A stretch of 30,669 nucleotides of DNA from the NCBI GenBank assembly GCA_966430775.1, contig CBJMMB010000037.1, forward strand, positions 1-30,669. The letters are read 5' to 3'. Source of the DNA: Dyella_B sp966430775 (GTDB lineage Bacteria > Pseudomonadota > Gammaproteobacteria > Xanthomonadales > Rhodanobacteraceae). Within the stretch, counting starts at the first letter, position 1. Every line of letters begins with the position of its first letter. The notes under the pieces are model-generated. The model ran no database searches. It had not been told where the DNA came from and saw only the letters and a program-made list of their open reading frames with translations. Shown one piece after another: positions 25,735 through 30,669 of the stretch. The position numbers were made by a program, and so were the translations under genes.

Positions 25735-26187
25735 CTAAGGTTTCGGCTCCCAGAGCTCGACCTTGTTTCCTTCCGGATCCAAAATCCAGGCGAAGCGGCC
25801 GTTCGGGTCGCTGTCATCGCGCTTAATAACAGTGACGTGCTTTGCATGCAACCGAGCGAGTAAGGCGTCCATATCGTCGACTGCGTAATTAATCATGAAG
25901 CCAGTCGTCGATGGCGCAAAGTACTTCGTCGACGCCGGAAACGCATTCCAGGCCAGTGCCGGAGGATGCTTCGGTGCGTCGTAGCGGAGGGCAGCGCCAC
26001 CCCATGCTTCCACAGGCAATCCAAGGACATCGCGATACCACGCGGCAAGCGCCTTCGGATTTTTCGCTTTGAAAAAGATGCCGCCTATGCCGGTGATATG
26101 TCCGGCATCAGGGGCGGGAGCGGCTCTGCCGAGGTTGGCTAATAGCAGAAGTCCCAGGCACAACGTGGCAATCGACTTTGCTTTCAT
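25735..26187 (-). CDS. Exported VOC-family (glyoxalase/bleomycin-resistance fold) protein
   Basis: 150 residues. A signal peptide (about 1-23, LLLLANLGRAAPA) is followed by one VOC domain: GIGGIFFKAKNPKALAAWYR (first beta-alpha module), GFMINYAVDDMDALLARLHA (second module), and the closing FAWILDPEGNKVELWEP with the metal-ligand glutamate. GGAGCG precedes ATG 26187. VOC proteins are normally cytosolic, so the signal peptide is unusual. Enzymatic activity is not predictable. It is divergent from the padR gene, 173 bp between starts, and could be under PadR control. Confidence 0.85.
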   Translation of the reverse strand: MKAKSIATLCLGLLLLANLGRAAPAPDAGHITGIGGIFFKAKNPKALAAWYRDVLGLPVEAWGGAALRYDAPKHPPALAWNAFPASTKYFAPSTTGFMINYAVDDMDALLARLHAKHVTVIKRDDSDPNGRFAWILDPEGNKVELWEPKP

Positions 26188-26343
26188 TGGTTCGCTCCGG
26201 GTTTTTACGTCTGAATGCGCATGTCAGCTGATTTCTTAAACCGTCCGCCTTGGCTCGGAGCAAGACAAATAAGCTCCTCACGTATCTTGCCTGATGTCAC
26301 GGTGCCAGATGCTGACGGTTCATCAAGGCTTGCTTTTCATAAA

Positions 26344-26357
26344 TCTACTTATGTAGA
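26344..26357. promoter_or_regulatory. Possible PadR operator (inverted repeat)
   Basis: TCTAC-TTAT-GTAGA is a perfect 5-bp inverted repeat ending 3 bp before the padR ATG, in an AT-rich stretch. PadR regulators commonly repress their own genes from short palindromes near the promoter. Its match to any known PadR site is not established. Confidence 0.5.
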
Positions 26358-26360
26358 CTT

Positions 26361-26675
26361 ATGCGCATGCCGCAGACTCGCACCCCTTCGGAACAAACCA
26401 GAAACCTTCTGGCTGCGCTGCTATTGCAGCGTGCTCATTGGCTGCATGGATACGACCTGTCGGAGCAAACGGGATTACCGTCGGGAACGCTTTATCCCAT
26501 TCTGATGCGGCTGAGCGATAGAGGTTTGCTGGAGTCGAAGTGGGAACCATCACCGCATCAAGGCCGGCCGCCTAGAAGGTTGTATAGGCTGACAGCTGAT
26601 GGGGTGGCTTACGCAAAAGAGCATTCGCGGCCCGGCCAGGCGAAATGGCAGCCCTTGTCGCCGAGCAAAGCCTGA
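26361..26675 (+). CDS. PadR-family transcriptional regulator
   Basis: 104 residues: a winged-helix DNA-binding domain of the short PadR type. Signatures are NLLAALLLQRAHWLHGYDLSEQTGLPSGTLYPILMRL (helices 1-3), LSDRGLLESKW and RPPRRLYRLTADG (the wing). No Shine-Dalgarno sequence is visible before ATG 26361, and an in-frame ATG follows at 26367, so the mRNA may be leaderless. Its TGA overlaps the next start (TGATG). The divergent VOC gene and the coupled downstream gene are the likely targets. Confidence 0.92.
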   Translation: MRMPQTRTPSEQTRNLLAALLLQRAHWLHGYDLSEQTGLPSGTLYPILMRLSDRGLLESKWEPSPHQGRPPRRLYRLTADGVAYAKEHSRPGQAKWQPLSPSKA

Positions 26676-27052
26676 TGGCGAGCAATGTCCTGAAAGCGAG
26701 GCTTCTGTCGATCGCAACTCGGTTTGCGACCTGGGTATTGCCGCCGAACCGTAAAGAGTGGGCCGCGGCCATGCTCAACGAAGCTGAGTACGTTGAATCA
26801 TCGCAGCACGTGCTGCGATGGGTTGCTGGCTCCGCCCTGAGCGCCATGAAAGTAAGAGTTTCATACGAAATGGAGAGAACATTTATGAGTCGTGGAATCC
26901 TCAAGACATTTCTTGCGCTGTGCGCCGTCATGGTCGCAGCCATGGGCGGTGTGTACGCCATGCAAAAGCCTTATCAGCGAGAGCGCATCAAGCTCGTCGT
27001 TCTTCAACACCTTGAAGGCTCATCAACGCAACCTGCTCGATCGGGCCGGTAA
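26675..27052 (+). CDS. Small protein coupled to padR, one predicted membrane segment
   Basis: 125 residues, starting at ATG 26675, which overlaps the padR stop by one base. The N-terminal part has a conserved-looking WVLPPNRKEWAAAMLNEAEY block and RWVAGSALSAMKVRVSYEME, followed by a membrane helix (about 72-90, FLALCAVMVAAMGGVYAMQ). Genes of this pattern are often found just behind short PadR regulators in Xanthomonadales, though no name is assigned here. It may modulate PadR or be its regulated output. The role is unknown. Confidence 0.75.
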   Translation: MASNVLKARLLSIATRFATWVLPPNRKEWAAAMLNEAEYVESSQHVLRWVAGSALSAMKVRVSYEMERTFMSRGILKTFLALCAVMVAAMGGVYAMQKPYQRERIKLVVLQHLEGSSTQPARSGR

Positions 27053-27174
27053 TCTTATTGACGTCCGCTTTGGGGTCGAAAGCGGGGCGCCATGTAAAGC
27101 CATTCGCCTGATCTAACCCGCCCGCTAGCACTGGGCGCGATCTGCGGTGGATGGCGTGCTCACCGCCAAGCCAG

Positions 27175-27681
27175 TCAGTCAGCTGGTCTGGCAAACAGGA
27201 ACCGGCCGACCAATACGGTCGAGACGCCCAGCAAAACAATCAGGCCCAGAAAAAACACCCCTTCTGCCGGGCGTACGATACCGAACGCCGCAAGTAGTTC
27301 GAATGCAGCCATGACGCACAGCAAAGCTGTAATTGTGGGCACGACCCAGGTGTTCAAAACAGCACGCTCGGCAGGCGATAGCCGATAAACGCCGCTGAGC
27401 GTCAACAGCACATCTCCCAACGTCGCCGCCGAGATGATCAGTAGCGAGGCTTGCCAAACTGTGGATGCAGGCAAAAGAAAAAACGTCAATGCAAAGGGAA
27501 CAAGCGACAGAAAGACCGATTGGAAACTGAAGGCGAGGATATTCCGGATTCGGAACGCATCGACCGGCGTCCATTGATGAGGCCTGCCACTCAAGGCAAC
27601 CAGGATCGCCGAAAAGCCAGCGAGGCCGATGGCAACTTCCGCAAACGTCAACAGGGCACTGGCGATGTCGATGATGACCAC
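27175..27681 (-). CDS. Small integral membrane protein of unknown function
   Basis: 168 residues with about four hydrophobic segments: LLTFAEVAIGLAGFSAILVA (near the start), FSFQSVFLSLVPFALTFFLL, WVVPTITALLCVMAAFELLA and GVFFLGLIVLLGVSTVLVG. Polar loops contain RPHQWTPVDAFRIRNI and RLSPAERAVLN. The only usable start is GTG 27681, and its GGAG is immediately adjacent, a poor ribosome site, so the true start is uncertain. The pattern resembles uncharacterised bacterial membrane proteins; no function is proposed. Confidence 0.75.
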   Translation of the reverse strand: MVIIDIASALLTFAEVAIGLAGFSAILVALSGRPHQWTPVDAFRIRNILAFSFQSVFLSLVPFALTFFLLPASTVWQASLLIISAATLGDVLLTLSGVYRLSPAERAVLNTWVVPTITALLCVMAAFELLAAFGIVRPAEGVFFLGLIVLLGVSTVLVGRFLFARPAD

Positions 27682-27899
27682 TCCGTCGGCTAACTGATGG
27701 GCGGACGTGTATGTCCGGCTCTACATCTGGGCGTCCTTGCGAAAGGTAGCGCCTAAAGTACTTAATGCTTGAAAACTGTAACCATCCCTCGTCTGCCGCA
27801 CAATCGGTTTCCAAGTCGAACGTTCGTTACCATCCTGGAGGTCCATTTCGAGGGAAGCGGACCTATGAGGTTCTTCGTCGAAATGAGGTGGCGACTCAC

Positions 27900-28391
27900 C
27901 TAAAGATCCGCACCGCTGAAAGCGAACCAGCGGCCATCATGGAACGTGTAGCCATCCACGAAGTGCACCTCCTTCGGATTGCCCGCCTTGTCGGTGGTCT
28001 TGAGGATGGAATGGGCCGTCGCGGAATCTCCGTGCATTACCACGATGGTCTCGAGCTTCGGGACCTCGCGCGCGTCGTTGGCGATCTGCGGTACGCGATC
28101 AATCACATCCTGCCTCGAGCGGACGACGCCGGATCGGCCGGAGGTCTGGTAATCAGGCTCCAAGAGACACGCCAGATATTCGCGGTGGCCGTGATATTCC
28201 GCGGTCAGCCACGCTTGCTCGATGCGCTGGATCGTCGCGGCGTCGTGTTTCTGGTCCGGCGTGGCGATCCGCGCGCACTCCGCTGCGGACGGATCGGCGG
28301 CGTAGGCGTGGAAAGGGAGAGCACAAAGCATCATGGCGCCGACGAACACGCTGAGAGTCGATCGGCGAAGCAAGGGTAAGCAAAGCATCAT
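27900..28391 (-). CDS. Exported NTF2-like (SnoaL/DUF4440-type) protein
   Basis: 163 residues with a signal peptide (LSVFVGAMMLCALPFHAYA-A, cleavage near residue 31) and an NTF2-like cone domain. This shows AATIQRIEQAWLTAEYHGHR, CLLEPDYQTSGRSGVVRSRQDVID, LETIVVMHGDSATAHSILKT, then HFVDGYTFHDGRWFAFSGAD at the end. Such domains bind small molecules or act as uncharacterised periplasmic proteins. Two ATGs are adjacent (28391, 28388); AAGGAG is better spaced from the second. It is divergent from the kinase/regulator pair, 130 bp apart, suggesting shared control. Confidence 0.85.
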   Translation of the reverse strand: MMLCLPLLRRSTLSVFVGAMMLCALPFHAYAADPSAAECARIATPDQKHDAATIQRIEQAWLTAEYHGHREYLACLLEPDYQTSGRSGVVRSRQDVIDRVPQIANDAREVPKLETIVVMHGDSATAHSILKTTDKAGNPKEVHFVDGYTFHDGRWFAFSGADL

Positions 28392-28453
28392 GGGCTCCTT
28401 GGTGGATGACGTTGCTCAGGATCGGGCAGCGCTTCCGGCCCGATAAGTGAACG

Positions 28454-28478
28454 CTGTCATGCCCGTTGCCCGTGACAG
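28454..28478. promoter_or_regulatory. Inverted repeat in the divergent kinase promoter region
   Basis: CTGTCA (28454-28459) and TGACAG (28473-28478) are separated by 13 nt, and GTCATG recurs at 28481. The site lies between the NTF2-like gene and the histidine kinase gene and could bind the response regulator; no binding site is known for this family. Confidence 0.4.
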
Positions 28479-28521
28479 GCGTCATGGGACAGGATCGCGC
28501 CCCGGGGTTAAGGTGCAACCC

Positions 28522-29688
28522 ATGCCCTGGCCGCGCACACCTCTAGCTCGCATACGTTTGCTCGTGCACATCGCCTGCGGCCTGATGCTGGTCGCAGGCG
28601 GGGGACAGGCTCTTGTCACCCGCCTGCTGCGGCCGGAAGCCTTTGCCGCCCATCCGCACTGGGATCTTCAATGGCCGGTCGTTTATGGGGTGCTGATTGC
28701 GGCCTATATCGCGGCCGAGCTGGAAGGGCGCTTGGGCCTGACGCGACGCAGGGCGGTCCTGTTTTTCCTTGAAGGTTTCGCCGCCCAGTACCTGGTCTGG
28801 CTCTACCCAAGCTTCCTCGTGACCAGCATGATCGTCGTGATCGCGTGGCAGGTGGCCTGGATCGCGCCCCTGCGCACGGCGCTATTGGCGGCGGCCGCCT
28901 TGACCGCAGCACTTGTCGCGCAGAAATGCGCTGTCGGCGGACAAGGCATGTCGGCGGTGATCCTGGTCTCCAGCTGTGGCTTCCAGCTCTTCGCCATCAG
29001 CGCCGCTCACCTTGCCCGCAGCGAAGCTTCCGCGCGCGAACGCCTGGCCCATGCGAATGCGGAGCTTCATGCCACCCAGGCCCTGCTTACCCAGAGCGCC
29101 CTGATGGGCGAGCGGTTACGCATCTCGCGCGATCTCCACGATGTCATGGGCCACCATCTGACCAGCCTGCACGTGCATCTCGATGTGGCTGCACGTACCG
29201 CAGAGGGCCAATCAGCGTCCCACCTTGCCCAAGCGCGCGACATCGCCGGCGAGCTGTTGGCCGAAGTGCGTGCTGTCGTGAGGCAAGTGCGCGTGTTGCC
29301 CGTGGACTTGCACGCAACCCTGCTGGCGTTGGCTGAAGGAGCGGCCGACCTCGACGTTCGGCTTGTCCTGCCCGAGGCAATTGGCGCATTGGATGCGGCT
29401 CGCGCGGATGCCCTTTTGCGGTGTGTCCAGGAGCTGATCACCAATACCCGGCGGCACGCAGGTGCACGTCAGCTCAGCATAGAACTTGCGCAAACGCCAA
29501 ACGGGGAGGTCCGCTTGATGGCCAAGGATGATGGCGTGGGAACAAACGCAGACGTTGCCGAAGGCCAGGGTCTGGCTGGCATGCGCGAACGGTTCGAGGC
29601 GCTCGGCGGCTGGCTGGCGGTGTTCAGTCGCAGCGGCGAGGGCTTCCAGGTCAGCGGCGCGATTCCGCCCGCGGGCGCGCGGCCATGA
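28522..29688 (+). CDS. Sensor histidine kinase, NarL-type (HisKA_3)
   Basis: 388 residues. The start is ATG 28522, with AAGGTG six bases before it. Five or so hydrophobic segments (about 10-160) form a membrane sensor without a large periplasmic domain. A short coiled linker precedes RISRDLHDVMGHHLTSL, which contains the phosphorylated H206 of the HisKA_3 domain. The HATPase domain follows: ELITNTRRHAGA (N box), KDDGVGTN (G1) and GQGLAGMRERFEALGG (G2). It resembles the DesK/LiaS type, which senses membrane or envelope state (inference from architecture). Its stop overlaps the regulator start (ATGA). Confidence 0.92.
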   Translation: MPWPRTPLARIRLLVHIACGLMLVAGGGQALVTRLLRPEAFAAHPHWDLQWPVVYGVLIAAYIAAELEGRLGLTRRRAVLFFLEGFAAQYLVWLYPSFLVTSMIVVIAWQVAWIAPLRTALLAAAALTAALVAQKCAVGGQGMSAVILVSSCGFQLFAISAAHLARSEASARERLAHANAELHATQALLTQSALMGERLRISRDLHDVMGHHLTSLHVHLDVAARTAEGQSASHLAQARDIAGELLAEVRAVVRQVRVLPVDLHATLLALAEGAADLDVRLVLPEAIGALDAARADALLRCVQELITNTRRHAGARQLSIELAQTPNGEVRLMAKDDGVGTNADVAEGQGLAGMRERFEALGGWLAVFSRSGEGFQVSGAIPPAGARP

Positions 29689-30323
29689 TCCGCGTCTGCA
29701 TCGCCGATGACCAGGCACTGATCCGCAGCGGTCTCAAAGCCCTGTTGAGCCTGTTCGAGGGCATCGTCGTCTGCACGGAGGCAGCCGATGGCGAAGCTGC
29801 AATCGCCGCGGTCACCAGCGACCGGCCGGACGTGCTGCTACTGGATGTGCGCATGCCCAAGCTGACCGGCGTAGAGGTCATCGAAGCCCTCGCCGCACGA
29901 GACAATCTCCCTCCCACGCTATTGCTCACGACCTTCGAGGACGACGTGGCCCTGGTCGCCGGCGTGCGCGCAGGCGCGCGCGGTTTCCTGCTCAAAGCCG
30001 TCACCGCCGAAACCCTCGTAGAGGCGATTCGCACCGTCGCCAGCGGCGGCGCCTACCTGTTCGCTCCGCTTGCGGAAGGTTTGGACACCGCGCGCACCGG
30101 CGCCTGGCGCGACGACGCGTTCGAGACACCCGACGCACTCACGCCACGCGAGCGCGAAGTCCTCAAGCTGATGACCAGCGGCATCTCCAACGGCGAGATC
30201 GCCGAAGCGTTGCGCCTCAGCGAGGGCACGGTACGAAATCATGTTTCCAATATTCTGTCGAAGCTTGGCGTGAGTGATCGCACACGTGCGGTGCTGCGGG
30301 CGTTGGAGCGGCGGCTGGTTTGA
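29685..30323 (+). CDS. Response regulator, NarL/LuxR family
   Basis: 212 residues. The receiver domain has acidic pocket D8-D9, phospho-acceptor D54 in LLLDVRMPKLTG, LLLTTF (conserved Thr) and FLLKAV (conserved Lys). A linker is followed by a LuxR-type helix-turn-helix: LTPREREVLKLMTSGISNGE and LRLSEGTVRNHVSNILSKLG. It is the cognate partner of the overlapping kinase gene and a DNA-binding output. Likely targets are its own operon and the divergent NTF2-like gene, by position only. Confidence 0.93.
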   Translation: MIRVCIADDQALIRSGLKALLSLFEGIVVCTEAADGEAAIAAVTSDRPDVLLLDVRMPKLTGVEVIEALAARDNLPPTLLLTTFEDDVALVAGVRAGARGFLLKAVTAETLVEAIRTVASGGAYLFAPLAEGLDTARTGAWRDDAFETPDALTPREREVLKLMTSGISNGEIAEALRLSEGTVRNHVSNILSKLGVSDRTRAVLRALERRLV

Positions 30324-30417
30324 TCGACCTTACAAATGCACTGGCGCGCCAGGTGGCCGGTATGGTCGTGGTTCCTGCTCAAGGGTGATGATTCACCGTG
30401 AATAATCGGGCCAATGA
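30324..30417. other. Gene-free spacer after the response regulator
   Basis: No coding sequence. A small hairpin GGTGA-TGAT-TCACC (about 30384-30397) could end the kinase/regulator transcript, but it has no T-run. Confidence 0.35.
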
Positions 30418-30669
30418 AGCGCGGATGAGCACGGATACAGTCAGGTGGTTGATTGGCACTATTCGATGGCGGGTATGTCGAGAACCGGAATGTACATCCA
30501 GCACTTTGGGGCCAACAAAGTCGAATTTGAGGGCCTTCTAGTTATTGGTAGGCAAGAATTTGTCAGGCAGGCTGAAAGGTAGAGAAGCTGGTTTGGCGGA
30601 AAGATTGCACGCTTCCGACGTCCCCCCGGTTTTGAGTAGCGCGACGATTTGGAGTCCAATCCCCCAACT
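30418..30669 (+). pseudogene. Degenerate fragment resembling Shedu/DUF4263 proteins
   Basis: The plus-strand frame 30418-30582 is open for about 54 codons and contains HGYSQVVDWHY (from 30430) and VEFEGLLVIGRQEF, then stops at TAG 30580-30582. The spacing of 'GxSQxxDW' and 'GLLVIGR' resembles the C-terminal core of Shedu-type (DUF4263) nucleases. No matching upstream domain is found in frame (TGA at 30415), and after the TAG a weak continuation with RDDLE appears in the same frame only behind a second stop. It is probably a decayed remnant, somewhat less GC-rich than its neighbours. The family match is tentative, and the window ends here. Confidence 0.4.

Noticed and set aside
27866..27904. 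Short plus-strand reading frame (12 codons) with an upstream GA-rich stretch, as a possible leader peptide
   Set aside because: It precedes no plus-strand gene and is too short to support.
27765..28379. 204-residue plus-strand open frame opposite the NTF2-like gene
   Set aside because: Antisense to a gene with a clear signal peptide and fold; the translation shows no domain.
30459..30659. 66-residue minus-strand open frame at the right edge
   Set aside because: No ribosome site or family features; the plus-strand fragment better explains the coding signal.

Overview
The window looks like chromosomal DNA of a high-GC gammaproteobacterium, most likely Rhodanobacteraceae/Xanthomonadales (Dyella, Luteibacter or Rhodanobacter type). 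The basis is the codon use, the protein families, and the dispersed hairpin repeats of the type GTCATTCCGGCGAAGGCCGGAATCC that are common in Xanthomonadales. The genus is inference. No rRNA, tRNA, CRISPR array, integrase or transposase was seen.

Layout. (1) 1-2418: end of a probable chrB, then an exported DUF1259 protein and the chromate transporter ChrA, all with overlapping start and stop codons. (2) 2561-3544: a secreted GH43-type glycoside hydrolase between inverted copies of a 34-bp repeat. (3) 3694-5399: a two-gene ABC-2 exporter. (4) 5445-10500, minus strand: a TolB-like beta-propeller protein, a DHA2-type MFS exporter, a hypothetical protein and a secreted alpha/beta hydrolase, separated by repeat-rich gaps. 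(5) 10725-15095: a 1456-residue protein made largely of ~199-residue helical units in an A-B-A-B order, with no recognised family. It is the most unusual item here. A convergent orphan gene (15142-15657) faces it across a strong terminator. (6) 15751-17193: a secreted class-C beta-lactamase-like serine hydrolase, followed by a 119-bp composite palindrome and a decayed YCII-family fragment. (7) 17821-20890: a pqiA-pqiB-pqiC operon for inter-membrane lipid transport. (8) 21112-22480: two convergent glutathione S-transferase paralogues. (9) 22689-26187, minus strand: an exported carboxypeptidase-regulatory-like domain protein, a GT39-type membrane glycosyltransferase, a lipoprotein and an exported VOC protein. 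(10) 26361-27052: a PadR regulator with a coupled small membrane-protein gene. (11) 27175-30323: a small membrane protein, an exported NTF2-like protein, and a NarL-type histidine kinase/response regulator pair. (12) 30418-30669: a decayed fragment resembling Shedu/DUF4263 proteins.

The supported functional themes are cell-envelope stress and detoxification (ChrA, MFS and ABC exporters, Pqi, GSTs), secreted hydrolases, and local regulation (PadR; kinase/regulator). The giant repeat protein with its orphan neighbour is the best candidate for something undescribed. All assignments come from reading the sequence; no database search was possible.
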